64,000 nucleotides of DNA from Bradyrhizobium sp. AZCC 2262 (lineage in GTDB: Bacteria > Pseudomonadota > Alphaproteobacteria > Rhizobiales > Xanthobacteraceae): positions 372,001-436,000 of the forward strand of contig NZ_JAZHRT010000001.1 in NCBI RefSeq assembly GCF_036924535.1, given 5' to 3'. The translations under genes and the position numbers were made by a program. Below are positions 1-8,408 of the stretch, piece by piece. The notes under the pieces were generated by a model, which was not told the origin of the DNA, did no database searches, and saw nothing but the letters and a program-made list of their open reading frames with translations. Numbering within the stretch: the first letter of the stretch is position 1; the number at the start of each line of letters is the position of its first letter.

Positions 1-1227
1 ATCGAACGCATCGGCGCAACGTTTTACGCGCTTCCGGCCGGTGCCGACTTCGATCTGCGTGACTTCGCAACGGTGGCTCCCGAATTGAAAACCATTCCTC
101 CGGGGCTGGAATGGATCCGCGTCGCCATGGAGCGGGTGTTCATCGATGCCATTCCAGCTCAGCACAAGGGCATTCAGCAGGCGCTGAAAGATTTCCCGGC
201 CGACATCATTATCGGCGACGACATGCTGTTCGGGGTATTGCCGATGTTGCTCGGCCCGCAGGCGAAACGGCCGCCCATCGCGCTCTGCGGCACATCGTTC
301 CTGCACTGGCGCCGCGACGATGGCGCGCCGCATTTTGTCGGGCTGGCACCTGCAACCACGCAGGCGCAGCGTGACGACTACGCGGTGGTCTATCGTGAGC
401 ATGACGAACAGCTCTATCAGCCGGTGGCCGATCGCCTCAACAGGTCGTTGCAGACCATGGGTGTCGGGCCGCTGTCGATGCCCATGTTCGATTCCGTCGT
501 CGAACTCGCCGATGCCTATCTGCAGCTGACCGTGCCGAGCTTCGAGTTTCCACGCGCCTTTCCAGCCTCGGTGCGCTTCGTCGGCCGGCCTCCGATCATT
601 CCGGATCAGGCGCCGCTGCCGCCCTGGGCTCACGAACTCGACGGCTCGCGCAAGGTGGTGCTGGTGACGCAGGGAACATTGGCCAATCACAATTTCGGTC
701 TGCTGGTTGGACCGACGCTGGCGGCGCTCGCCAATGAGCCTGATTTGCTTGTGGTTGCCACGGCAGGCGGCCGTCCCGTCGAGGCCATCCCTGGCCCAAT
801 CCCCGCCAACGCGCGCCTCGCGCAGTATCTGCCGTTCGAATGGATGCTGCCCAAGGTCGACGTGTTCGTCACCAACGGCGGTTATGGCAGCGTCAATCAG
901 GCGATGAGCTTTGGCATTCCCCTCGTCACCGCAGGGCTGACGGAGGACAAGGCTGACGTGAACGCACGCGTTGCCTGGTCTGGCATCGGGATCGATCTCG
1001 CGACCAACGAGCCGACGCCGCAGGCGCTGCGCGAAGCCGTCCGCACCGTGCTCGATCGTCCGGCCTATCGCATGCGGGCATCATCGATGGCTGACGAATT
1101 CAGCGGGATCGACACCCGAGCGGAAATTCTTCGGATCATCGGCGAACTCGCGCATGCGTCGAAAGAAGCGGTCGCGGAGGACGCCACGACAGTGATCAGT
1201 CGCCGTCGGCGTGTCGGCAGCCGTTAG
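1..1227 (+). CDS. Glycosyltransferase, UGT/MGT-like (GT1 fold), 5' truncated
   Basis: The frame is open from base 1, so the gene starts before the window; 408 residues are visible. The C-terminal half has the nucleotide-sugar binding signature of GT1 enzymes: LPFEWMLPKVDVFVTNGGYG followed by SFGIPLVTAGLTEDKADV, the donor-sugar loop. These enzymes move a sugar from a nucleotide sugar to a small lipophilic acceptor; the acceptor cannot be read from the sequence. The protein ends in a basic tail (SRRRRVGSR). No partner gene is visible downstream, since the next gene is a cytochrome after a 180-base gap. The family assignment is firm; the substrate is unknown. Confidence 0.85.
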   Translation: MERIGATFYALPAGADFDLRDFATVAPELKTIPPGLEWIRVAMERVFIDAIPAQHKGIQQALKDFPADIIIGDDMLFGVLPMLLGPQAKRPPIALCGTSFLHWRRDDGAPHFVGLAPATTQAQRDDYAVVYREHDEQLYQPVADRLNRSLQTMGVGPLSMPMFDSVVELADAYLQLTVPSFEFPRAFPASVRFVGRPPIIPDQAPLPPWAHELDGSRKVVLVTQGTLANHNFGLLVGPTLAALANEPDLLVVATAGGRPVEAIPGPIPANARLAQYLPFEWMLPKVDVFVTNGGYGSVNQAMSFGIPLVTAGLTEDKADVNARVAWSGIGIDLATNEPTPQALREAVRTVLDRPAYRMRASSMADEFSGIDTRAEILRIIGELAHASKEAVAEDATTVISRRRRVGSR

Positions 1228-1253
1228 GCTTCCGGCATGGCTGCTGCGGTTAC

Positions 1254-1267
1254 GTTACGGCTGTAAC
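1254..1267. promoter_or_regulatory. Inverted repeat GTTAC-N4-GTAAC, candidate operator
   Basis: The sequence GTTACGGCTGTAAC is a perfect 5-bp inverted repeat with a 4-base centre, 141 bases upstream of the di-heme cytochrome gene. The same element, with one base changed in the centre, occurs at 6227-6240 just behind the VirG-like regulator gene. Recurrence at two places in one locus makes a binding site plausible. Binding by the VirG-like regulator is an inference. Confidence 0.4.
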
Positions 1268-1407
1268 GCAAAAAGCCCGGCGTCGTAACCGCTTCGCATT
1301 TTTTCCAGCTTTAGGTCTTTCGTGGGCGTCGCCAATTTGCGCGCCTGCGGATGACCGCGGCTGATGCTTTCCAATTTTATTCTGCTCGACGCCCATAGGA
1401 ACGTACC

Positions 1408-2358
1408 ATGTTTGAATTGTTCGCCTTGGCGACATTGATGATGGTCGCCGCACTGCTCGCCTGGTCGGGCCTTCGCGTCTGGCGGACGAAGAATGGTTTC
1501 ATAAAGTGGGGCGGTACAGGCCTGGCGACGCTACTGTCTGCCATCGTCACCTTGATAAGCCTGATCACGGCGAACGGGCTGTTCAAGCTGCATGCCCGCA
1601 GTGCCCCGGCGACAGTTACAAACGTAGAAGGCACGCCTGAGCAGATTCAGCGCGGAAAGGCGATCTCGGACGGTTTCTGCAGCGCTTGCCACTCAAAGAC
1701 CGGCACGCTCACGGGAGGCCTCGACATCGGCGAGCACTTTCCCATGCCCATCGGTTCGTTCGTGTCCTCCAACCTGACACCCGTCGGGCAAGTGAGCAAC
1801 TGGTCTGATGGCGACATCTTTCGGGCCATCCGCAACAGCGTCGATCCGAACGGCCGCTGGCTGATCATCATGTCCTACACCAATGCCGGAAAATTGAGCG
1901 ACGAAGACATACGCGCCGTCATCGCCTATATCCGCAGCCTGTCTGCAATCGGAAAGCCAACCGACAATCCGCCGGATCATCTCAATCTATTGGGTATCGC
2001 GATGCTGGGCGCCGGCATGCTGCCGACGGGAAAGCCGGTATCGATCAGTCCCATCACGGCGCCGTCTGCCGGCTCCACTTTGCTGTATGGCGAGTACATC
2101 CTGTCGTATCAGGATTGCCGCGCGTGCCATGGCGCGAAGCTGACCGGCGGCGTGCCCGGTCAGCTTGGGCCGCTCGGGCCCGACCTCAATCTCGTAAAGG
2201 GATGGAAGCTTGAGCAGTTCATCGCCACGATGCGCACCGGCGTTGATCCCGACGGACATGAACTCGGCAAGGAAATGCCGTGGCAACCAATCGGAAGGAT
2301 GAGCGATGAAGAGCTCAGCGCGGTCTATCAGTACCTGACGCATTTGCCGAATTCCTGA
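1408..2358 (+). CDS. Membrane-anchored di-heme cytochrome c
   Basis: The 316-residue protein has two hydrophobic segments near the N-terminus (about residues 1-23 and 36-58) and then a periplasmic part with two c-type heme motifs, CSACH (91-95) and CRACH (237-241). Each lies in its own cytochrome-c fold, and SDEDIRAVIAYIRSL and SDEELSAVYQYLTHL are the matching C-terminal helices. It resembles the di-heme electron-transfer subunits that work with periplasmic dehydrogenases. No dehydrogenase partner is adjacent, though a covalent-flavin oxidoreductase follows after 168 bases. A palindrome lies upstream at 1254-1267. The electron-carrier role is well supported; the donor and acceptor are unknown. 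Confidence 0.85.
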   Translation: MFELFALATLMMVAALLAWSGLRVWRTKNGFIKWGGTGLATLLSAIVTLISLITANGLFKLHARSAPATVTNVEGTPEQIQRGKAISDGFCSACHSKTGTLTGGLDIGEHFPMPIGSFVSSNLTPVGQVSNWSDGDIFRAIRNSVDPNGRWLIIMSYTNAGKLSDEDIRAVIAYIRSLSAIGKPTDNPPDHLNLLGIAMLGAGMLPTGKPVSISPITAPSAGSTLLYGEYILSYQDCRACHGAKLTGGVPGQLGPLGPDLNLVKGWKLEQFIATMRTGVDPDGHELGKEMPWQPIGRMSDEELSAVYQYLTHLPNS

Positions 2359-2526
2359 AACGTCCCTGGCTCCATCAGAAGACAAGACGCAATGCCTGAC
2401 CGCGAAACGGCTCGGGTGTTTGGCGCGCTCACACCGACTACAGATGCAACCAACGGGATCAGGAATGCCATCCGGTCGTAACCCGGCTCGATTTGACTGC
2501 AATGCCTGATCACGAGGAGCAGAGCG

Positions 2527-3909
2527 ATGGCAGATCCGATCGAAGGTACGTTTCTTTGGCTGGACCAACGGCTGTCCGGTCGCTTGTCGAGGCCGGGCGA
2601 TGACAGCTACGCCGCTGCGACGGCGATCTGGGCGAAGCCGGTCGGCCCGATGCCGCGTGCCGTCGCGCACTGCCGCACGGCGCAGGACGTGCAGTCGGCG
2701 ATCCGAGCTGCGCGCGACAGCGATCTCTCGCTTTCAGTGCGTGGCGGCGGTCACGACTGGGCCGGTCGCGCGTTGTGCGACGGCATCGTGATCGACCTGA
2801 CCGCGATGAACGATGTAACGCTGAGCCCGGACTATCGCGCCGCACGGATATCTGGAGGCGCCCGCGCGTCAGACGTTCTTGCAGTGACCGATCCGCGCGG
2901 GCTTGCGGTGGTGACGGGCTCATGCAGCTCGGTCGGCATGACCGGGCTGACGCTCGGTGGCGGCTATGGATCGCTGATCGCCCGCTTCGGACTTGCGCTC
3001 GACAATCTGCTTGCCGCCGAGGTCGTGCTCGCGGACGGGCGCATCGTCACCGCGAGCCCCGACAACGAACAGGAATTGTTCTGGGCGTTGCGCGGCGGTG
3101 GTGGCAATTTTGGCGTGGTGACCGCGATGCAGCACCGCACGCACTATCTGCCCGGCGTCCGCTCAGGCATGCTGCTGTTCCCGTTCGCCGAAGCCAGAGC
3201 CGTTCTCGAAGGTTGCCTCGACATCATCGCGACCGCGCCCGAAGAACTGACGGTTCAATTCGGGTTGGTTGGTGGTCCTGATGGCGTTCCGCTGGTCATG
3301 GTCGTGCCGACGTGGTGCGGACTGTCGGAGCAAGGGGAGGCGCGGCTGGCGCCGTTCCTTGGCCTCGGAACGCTCGTCGTCAGCACGTTGGCCGCGACAA
3401 CCTATGGCACTTCGCTCGCAATATTCGATCCATTTCTTGCGACCGGACAACGCGTATTGATGGAGACGTGCTGGCTTCCCAGGCTCGATCGCCAGGGTAT
3501 CGACGCCTTCATTCGGGCGATGGCGAATGCGGCTTCACCGGGCTGCGCCATCATCACCCATGAGTTTCGCGGCGCCGCCTCGCGCGTGCCAATGGCGGCG
3601 ACCGCCTTCGGCCTTCGCCGCGACCATGTGCTGGTCGAGATCCTCGCATCCTTCACCGATCGGTCAGAACGGCGTGAGGAGCACTGGCATCGACGGTGGG
3701 TGCAAGCCGCGCGTCGGGCCTTTGATGGCCTCGCGCTTCCCGGTGGATATCCGAATATGCTCGGCAAAGGCGAGGTTGAGCGCGCAGCAAGGAGCTACGG
3801 TGGCAATGCCGAGCGGCTCATCAAGGCCAAGCAGCACTACGATCCGGACAATACTTTCAACTCAGCCATTCCGCTGCCGGCCGGTCAGCGCGTCTTGGCC
3901 GCCGAATAG
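2527..3909 (+). CDS. FAD-binding oxidoreductase, berberine-bridge-enzyme type
   Basis: The 460-residue protein has an N-terminal PP-loop FAD domain and a C-terminal BBE segment (YDPDNTF near the end). Both attachment points for bicovalent FAD are present: His76 in VRGGGHDWAGR and Cys133 in GSCSSVGMTG, followed by LTLGGGYG. Family members oxidise carbohydrates, alcohols or alkaloid-like compounds using oxygen or another acceptor. The start has a good ribosome site (GAGGAG, 7 bases before the ATG). No signal peptide is seen, so it is probably cytoplasmic. A wrbA remnant begins directly after the stop codon. The substrate cannot be predicted. Confidence 0.88.
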   Translation: MADPIEGTFLWLDQRLSGRLSRPGDDSYAAATAIWAKPVGPMPRAVAHCRTAQDVQSAIRAARDSDLSLSVRGGGHDWAGRALCDGIVIDLTAMNDVTLSPDYRAARISGGARASDVLAVTDPRGLAVVTGSCSSVGMTGLTLGGGYGSLIARFGLALDNLLAAEVVLADGRIVTASPDNEQELFWALRGGGGNFGVVTAMQHRTHYLPGVRSGMLLFPFAEARAVLEGCLDIIATAPEELTVQFGLVGGPDGVPLVMVVPTWCGLSEQGEARLAPFLGLGTLVVSTLAATTYGTSLAIFDPFLATGQRVLMETCWLPRLDRQGIDAFIRAMANAASPGCAIITHEFRGAASRVPMAATAFGLRRDHVLVEILASFTDRSERREEHWHRRWVQAARRAFDGLALPGGYPNMLGKGEVERAARSYGGNAERLIKAKQHYDPDNTFNSAIPLPAGQRVLAAE

Positions 3910-4050
3910 GAGTACCACTCGACTTGCGGCCACATCGAAGCGATGGCGCAAGCCATCGCCGAGGATTTGACAGGCGGTGACAGTTCACGGCAGCCGAGCG
4001 AGAACGAATTGGCGGCCGCGCGTCATCAGGGCGAGTTTGTCGGGCAGCAA
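3910..4050 (+). pseudogene. wrbA: wrbA remnant with a large internal deletion
   Basis: Immediately behind the preceding stop, one open frame reads EYHSTCGHIEAMAQAIAED and runs straight into LTGGDSSRQPSENELAAARH and QGEFVGQQ. The first part matches the N-terminal FMN-binding loop of WrbA-type NAD(P)H:quinone oxidoreductases (YYS-YGHIE-MA). The second part matches their C-terminus (GGDGSRQPS-NEL--AR-QG). About 140-150 codons of the flavodoxin fold are missing between them and the start codon is lost. It is therefore a dead fragment joined by an internal deletion. The stretch from 4051 to 4344 shows no convincing gene. Confidence 0.75.
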
Positions 4051-4344
4051 AGAAACCGTTCGGTCGATATGCTTCAATTTTTTGCAATTTTGACCGATGG
4101 GACTGCGGTAGACCTTCAGCCCCACTTCCACGACACAGCCTTTGCTCGGTGAGAGCAGCATATGATGTGTCATGCATATGCTATGCTGCATAGGATGCAT
4201 ATAGCGTTACAGATTCGGCGTAAGCATTCTGATCACAATTCATCACGTCCCCGAGACCTCACCCTCTCAGGTCACAGACAGTTTTGACCGGAAGCCATAG
4301 ATACCGTCGCTGGACAAAAGTGCTCCAAAACGGAGACAATAATA

Positions 4345-5376
4345 ATGCCTCAGAGCGACGATGTTGGCACGACACCCCTCCTGGACTTCGAGGCGTGGAG
4401 AGCTTTACTCCGATCGAATTGCGGGCGCGACGTCGAGGTCACGACGCCCAACGCCTTTGCCGGTTGGATGCGTCCCTTCAATGCATGCGGGCTTGAGGCA
4501 ACTTCGGTAAAGATCAGTTGGGAGTCCACGGCCCCCGGTTGCTCTGATCACCGGGTAGAGCGGAGCTACCGGGATGTTCGCTGCGATGGCGCGGATCATT
4601 ATCTCCTGATCTTCCAAGTCGCTGGGCAGACTGCAATGACCCAGATCGATCAAGCGGCACAACTCGCTGTAGGCGACGTTGCGCTCGTCGATGCGGCGCG
4701 GCCGGTGACATATCTCTCCCGGTATAGTAGCCCACACTGGCTGACGCTTCGGCTGCCGCGAAAATCGGTGCGGTCTCACTTCGGGTTCGAGCCGCAAGGT
4801 GGTGTTGGCAGACAAAGAACGCGCGCCAGCCGTCTGCTCTTCGACCTCATTCGGAATGCCGATATGGAAGCCGCGTCATCGTCCGCCGGTTTCTACATGC
4901 AGTTGGCCGTCTATGACCTCGTCGGCGCGCTGTTTGCTCCGACTGACCCGCGGCCCATCTCACGCTCCGGGGACAAGCTATTCGCGCGCATCTGCGGCGT
5001 GGTCAAGGACGGTCTTCCAGATCCGGATTTCGGGCCCGCCGAGGTGGCCAGCGAAACGGGGATTTCGCTGCGATATGTCCAGAAGCTTTTCACCGAGCGC
5101 GGCACGACATGCAACGAATTCATCTATTCGCATCGCCTGGACCATGCGGCACATCTTCTCCAACGGCGGACATTCACGGACTCCGGCCAGCCTCTCAGCG
5201 AGATCGCCTACGCCTGCGGCTTTCGCGACTATGCGCATTTCGCGCGGAGATTCCAGAAGCGGTTTGGCCATTCGCCGGGTGCATATGCCGGACAGGACAA
5301 CGGTGACAGTCCTGTGCGCGCTGGTGCAGGAAACAGTGCGCCCTTGGCACGCGACGTCCAATTTCGGACGTCCTAG
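4345..5376 (+). CDS. AraC-family transcriptional regulator (FeaR-like architecture)
   Basis: The 343-residue protein has an N-terminal AraC-binding-like domain (about 1-190) and a C-terminal double helix-turn-helix (about 215-325), with the second-helix signature LSEIAYACGFRDYAHFARRF and the closing FGHSPGAY. This layout is shared with FeaR and related activators of amine or aromatic catabolism. The start is preceded by GGAG 8 bases upstream. It lies just ahead of the VirG-like regulator gene on the same strand (97-base gap), so it may control this locus or the flavoprotein upstream. The family is certain; the effector is unknown. Confidence 0.88.
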   Translation: MPQSDDVGTTPLLDFEAWRALLRSNCGRDVEVTTPNAFAGWMRPFNACGLEATSVKISWESTAPGCSDHRVERSYRDVRCDGADHYLLIFQVAGQTAMTQIDQAAQLAVGDVALVDAARPVTYLSRYSSPHWLTLRLPRKSVRSHFGFEPQGGVGRQRTRASRLLFDLIRNADMEAASSSAGFYMQLAVYDLVGALFAPTDPRPISRSGDKLFARICGVVKDGLPDPDFGPAEVASETGISLRYVQKLFTERGTTCNEFIYSHRLDHAAHLLQRRTFTDSGQPLSEIAYACGFRDYAHFARRFQKRFGHSPGAYAGQDNGDSPVRAGAGNSAPLARDVQFRTS

Positions 5377-5473
5377 ACAAGATCAGCATGGCCCCGGCCC
5401 CTCGGGCACCATTTGCCCATCGAAATGCGAATTGCAACACGACTAGTAACAAGAAAAGTTGAGAGATCAATTC

Positions 5474-6199
5474 ATGCTCGCGGATGTTGGCCATATCGTT
5501 GTCGTTGATGATGACCCCTCGTTGCGGCAAATGGTGATCAGATATCTGGAGGATCACAATATACCGACCAAGCCGGCCTCCAACCGGACAGAACTTAATC
5601 GCCATCTGACCGGGGCCATTCCCAGCCTGATTATTCTGGATCTCCGGCTCGGCCAGGAGGATGGGCTGGATATGTTGCGGGAAATTCGCTCTCATTCGGA
5701 TGTTCCTGTCATCATTACGACCGGCCATCGCCCCGACGAGATCGATCGCATCGTCGGCCTCGAACTCGGCGCGGACGACTATATCGTCAAGCCGTTCAGC
5801 CTCAGAGAACTGCTCGCCCGGGTCCGTGCCGTTTTGAGGCGGCAGGAGATGGGGCGGGTCGCCCGCGCCCACGAGCCGGAACGAGGTGGATACAGATTCG
5901 ACGGCTGGCAGCTTGAGCGGCGCAACCGCAGACTGCTCGACCCCAATGGGACGCCGGTAGCGCTGAGCAAAGGCGAGTATGCGTTGCTACTGGCCTTTCT
6001 CGAAGCGCCGCAACGGCCGCTGTCGCGGGAGAATTTGTTGCAGGCTACGCGGATACACGAGGATATTTTTGACCGAAGCATCGATGTTCAAGTGCTGCGG
6101 CTGCGGCGCAAGCTCGAGGTCAATCCGAGTGCGCCGCGGGTGATCCAGACCGAGCGCGGCGTCGGCTACATTTTCACGCTCGCGGTCGAACCGTTCTGA
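5474..6199 (+). CDS. Response regulator, OmpR class, VirG-like
   Basis: The receiver domain (about residues 8-120) has the acidic pair VVDDD, the phosphorylated Asp in LIILDLRLGQEDGLD, and Lys in YIVKPFSLREL. The winged-helix domain contains LLLAFLEAPQRPLSRE, FDRSIDVQVLRLRRKLE and TERGVGYIF. This closely follows the pattern of Agrobacterium VirG (LLLAFLEKP, YDRSIDVLILRLRRKLE), more than generic OmpR proteins. I chose the ATG at 5474, with GAGAG 9 bases upstream; an in-frame TTG at 5459 is possible. Its probable partner is the VirA-like kinase at 8405. A truncated copy of its 3' end lies at 10914-10997. Role as a DNA-binding activator is inferred from the family. Confidence 0.87.
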   Translation: MLADVGHIVVVDDDPSLRQMVIRYLEDHNIPTKPASNRTELNRHLTGAIPSLIILDLRLGQEDGLDMLREIRSHSDVPVIITTGHRPDEIDRIVGLELGADDYIVKPFSLRELLARVRAVLRRQEMGRVARAHEPERGGYRFDGWQLERRNRRLLDPNGTPVALSKGEYALLLAFLEAPQRPLSRENLLQATRIHEDIFDRSIDVQVLRLRRKLEVNPSAPRVIQTERGVGYIFTLAVEPF

Positions 6200-6226
6200 A
6201 CATTGATCAAAATGTGGCGGCGCCAG

Positions 6227-6240
6227 GTTACGGTTGTAAC
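6227..6240. promoter_or_regulatory. Inverted repeat GTTAC-N4-GTAAC, second copy
   Basis: GTTACGGTTGTAAC is a perfect 5-bp inverted repeat located 28 bases after the regulator stop codon and 75 bases before the small ORF at 6315. It matches the element at 1254-1267 in 13 of 14 bases. The equivalent place in the duplicated module (around 11015-11035) has only a degenerate version, ACTACAGCGGTAAT. It is a candidate operator for the adjacent VirG-like regulator; this is an inference. Confidence 0.42.
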
Positions 6241-6287
6241 GACATTGTCCGCGCAGGTGATGATCGCGTAACTGGCGGATATCAGAG

Positions 6288-6309
6288 TCTCCGTATCAGT
6301 TCACGGAGA
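6288..6309 (+). promoter_or_regulatory. SD-masking hairpin, first copy
   Basis: TCTCCGT, an 8-base loop ATCAGTTC and ACGGAGA form a perfect 7-bp hairpin. The 3' arm contains the Shine-Dalgarno sequence GGAGA, 5 bases before the ATG at 6315. The folded RNA would hide the ribosome site. The same architecture recurs at 11076-11101 with a longer stem, different stem bases and the same loop length. Confidence 0.5.
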
Positions 6310-6314
6310 ATCTC

Positions 6315-6676
6315 ATGTCGAAACGAAAATTCTTTCCATTGTCTTCAGCGGTCGCCTGCCGGTTGTCGTCTTCGGCGGCTTTGCGCGGTCTTTCCGGATC
6401 GCCATCGTCTCCAGGACGTCCGCGCGGAGCGCCGTCTTCGGCCGGGACTCGAGGCTGACGGTGCGTCTTCTCGTTCATGTGGTTGCCAGACTGGCGATCA
6501 CGGCAGCCTGCACCAACTCGGCGGCAGCACTCGACGTGCGGGCCGGGTCCGCAGCAATGTCCTTCCTTCATCAGCAATCTGTCGGAGTATCCGATGTTGA
6601 ATTCTCAATCGGCGATCGCCGCCGTCAGGCGTCAGAGCAGCCAGGAACAAGTCTCGCGCGCTGCGCCACGCGATAG
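6315..6676 (+). pseudogene. Small Ala-rich ORF, first copy, apparently frameshifted
   Basis: The ATG behind the masked SD opens a 47-codon frame (to 6458). However, the part resembling the second copy (11108-11587) lies in another frame: RLTVRLLVHVVARLAITAAC and TNSAAALD here, against RITVRRTAVHLLARLAIAAT and CTSSAAAFD there. That frame is open from the SD region to 6676 but has no ATG, GTG or TTG at the right place. The similarity shows a shared origin, and the frame conflict suggests a frameshift in this copy. The hydrophobic ARLAIAA-CTSSAAA segment looks like a signal-peptide end. Function unknown; it may never have encoded a useful protein. Confidence 0.4.
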
Positions 6677-7259
6677 ACGTGACATTCCCGTCGAACGATT
6701 GACGCCGGTCGCGGAGATTTCCAGAGCGGAAACAAATTTACACCCGGAGACGTGGCCCGCGATGGCGCAGCCGGACGCGATCGGACTGTCGGTGTATTGG
6801 CTTTTCCTCGAAGGATTTGCCCTCTACGGAGCTTCGATGCACGGGCTTGCGACGAGTGCGGTCACGGCGATCACCAGCGAGGTTGGTGCTCTGCGGCCGT
6901 CGGAGCGCTCCTGGCGCAAACGACGAAAATCCATTTCGCTCGTTTCGTCCGCTGCGCGTGCGGAGACGGCGGTGCTGGAGAGCGAGGACGCCGTCGATCG
7001 AATAGCATTTGGATCGGGCATTCTATCCACGAGGGACGCTGCGGCGCGGGCGGCCGACCGATACCGGTTTGTCCATCCCGGCTGGCTATCCATGATCTGG
7101 CGCGCCATCGCAAGCCGGTGGGCAAAGTGGCGTCGCGAGCGCGAGATCAATGAGACTATCACGGCGGTGGCGGATTATGACGACCGGATGCTGCGGGACA
7201 TGGGATTTCCTCATCGTTCGCAGATCGAGCAGATCGTGAGAAATGGCCGGGATGGCTAA
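6594..7259 (+). CDS. DUF1127 domain protein with long N-terminal extension
   Basis: I placed the start at ATG 6594, with GGAG 6 bases upstream, giving 221 residues. The last 45 residues are a clear DUF1127 domain: REREINETITAVADYDDRML then RDMGFPHRSQIEQIVRNGRD. Most DUF1127 proteins are only 45-100 residues, so about 170 N-terminal residues are extra. These include a hydrophobic stretch (IGLSVYWLFLEGFALYG) and a basic segment (RSWRKRRK). In alphaproteobacteria some small DUF1127 proteins bind RNA or take part in phosphate and C1 metabolism; whether that applies here is unknown. It sits between the VirG-like regulator and the MauG-like gene. A second DUF1127 gene lies at 12180. Confidence 0.7.
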   Translation: MLNSQSAIAAVRRQSSQEQVSRAAPRDRRDIPVERLTPVAEISRAETNLHPETWPAMAQPDAIGLSVYWLFLEGFALYGASMHGLATSAVTAITSEVGALRPSERSWRKRRKSISLVSSAARAETAVLESEDAVDRIAFGSGILSTRDAAARAADRYRFVHPGWLSMIWRAIASRWAKWRREREINETITAVADYDDRMLRDMGFPHRSQIEQIVRNGRDG

Positions 7260-7277
7260 TCTTGCCATCGGCAAGAT

Positions 7278-7320
7278 CACGAAGGCGGTCCCTCGCGGCG
7301 CGGGGGGCCGCCTTCGCGTG
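7278..7320 (+). terminator. GC-rich hairpin after the DUF1127 gene
   Basis: GAAGGCGG and CCGCCTTC form a perfect 8-bp stem around a G-rich loop, 20 bases after the stop. There is no T-run, so intrinsic termination is uncertain; it may be a processing or stability element. Confidence 0.4.
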
Positions 7321-7439
7321 AACTTCACAATCAATAGGCAGTCCCCATATTCAGGGTGCGGGGCGGCGGGGCCAGTCTGAGTGCAATTACGTTGAGCGGA
7401 AATCCTTTGTCTCACCTGACCCTACGCGGAAGAGGCGGT

Positions 7440-8408
7440 ATGGCTGGGCCCGCCCACCATTGGCGCCGGATCCTGATGATCTGCATCTTGATCCCGGGCG
7501 GCCTGTTGCTCTCTTCGGCAATGCCGCAGCAGCTTGTGCAGCCGCAGGAAGCGAACAGCATCATCTCCGACGAACCCATCACCCCCGTTCCCGAGCCTCG
7601 ACCGATCAACGCCTTGAAAGTCAGGCTTGGCGAGCGGCTGTTCGGAGATCATCGCCTGTCTCGCAACAATTTGCGCAGTTGCGCCTCGTGCCACGACCTC
7701 AACACGAATGGCGCAAGCAAAGAGAGCCACGACAAGGGTCTCGATGGCTCAAGCCTTCCGCTCAACACGCTGACCGTCTTCAACGCCGCACTCAGCTTTC
7801 GCTTTGGTTGGGAGGGAAAGATCCGCGCTATCGAGTCGGATGCCAAAGCCTCCTTGCAAAATCCTCAGATCATGGGCGCCGATCTCGCCGAGATTGTGGA
7901 AAAGCTCGACGCCGATTCCGGGCTGCGCCGCGAATTCGTGGCGGCCTACGGCCGCCGTCCCGACGCCGAGAATGTCGTCGATGCCCTCGCAACCTTCCAG
8001 CGAACCTTGATTACGCCAGGCAGCCGGTTCGACCGCTGGCTCGCAGGGGACGCCGGCGCCCTGTCTGCGGAAGAGCAGGACGGATATCGCCTGTTCAAAT
8101 CCCTGGGTTGCGTCTCCTGTCACCAGGGCGTGAACATTGGTGGCAATCTTTTTCAGCGGCACGGAATATTCCACCCGCTGGCGTCGCCAAAGCCGGAAAT
8201 TCTGCGCGTGCCCAGTCTGCGCAACGTTGCGACCACGCCGCCCTATTTTCATGACGGCAGCGCCGCAACCCTCGACGAGGCCGTTCGCAGGATGGGCGTG
8301 GCGCAGTTGAATTCTACGCTGACCGACCGACAGGTAAGTGCACTCGTTGCCTATCTCGGGACCTTGACCGGAAAATACCGCGGCGTTCCGGTAGGAGGTG
8401 CGCCATGA
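7440..8408 (+). CDS. Di-heme cytochrome c peroxidase / MauG family protein
   Basis: From ATG 7440 (GGAAGAGG upstream) the protein has 322 residues. A membrane segment or signal (about 11-27) is followed by two c-heme sites, CASCH (81-85) and CVSCH (224-228), each in a cytochrome domain. LGERLFGDHRLSRNN and VPSLRNVATTPPYFHDGS are typical of the CCP/MauG family. These periplasmic proteins reduce hydrogen peroxide or perform oxidative protein modification. The stop codon overlaps the start of the VirA-like kinase gene (ATGA), so the two are probably translated together. This suggests a link between periplasmic redox chemistry and signalling. The exact reaction is unknown. Confidence 0.85.
   Translation: MAGPAHHWRRILMICILIPGGLLLSSAMPQQLVQPQEANSIISDEPITPVPEPRPINALKVRLGERLFGDHRLSRNNLRSCASCHDLNTNGASKESHDKGLDGSSLPLNTLTVFNAALSFRFGWEGKIRAIESDAKASLQNPQIMGADLAEIVEKLDADSGLRREFVAAYGRRPDAENVVDALATFQRTLITPGSRFDRWLAGDAGALSAEEQDGYRLFKSLGCVSCHQGVNIGGNLFQRHGIFHPLASPKPEILRVPSLRNVATTPPYFHDGSAATLDEAVRRMGVAQLNSTLTDRQVSALVAYLGTLTGKYRGVPVGGAP

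Noticed and set aside
4082..7400. Possible vir-box sequences (TGCAATT...) near 4082 and 7385.
   Set aside because: The match to the Agrobacterium vir box is partial and of a kind expected by chance; the GTTAC-N4-GTAAC palindrome is a better candidate.
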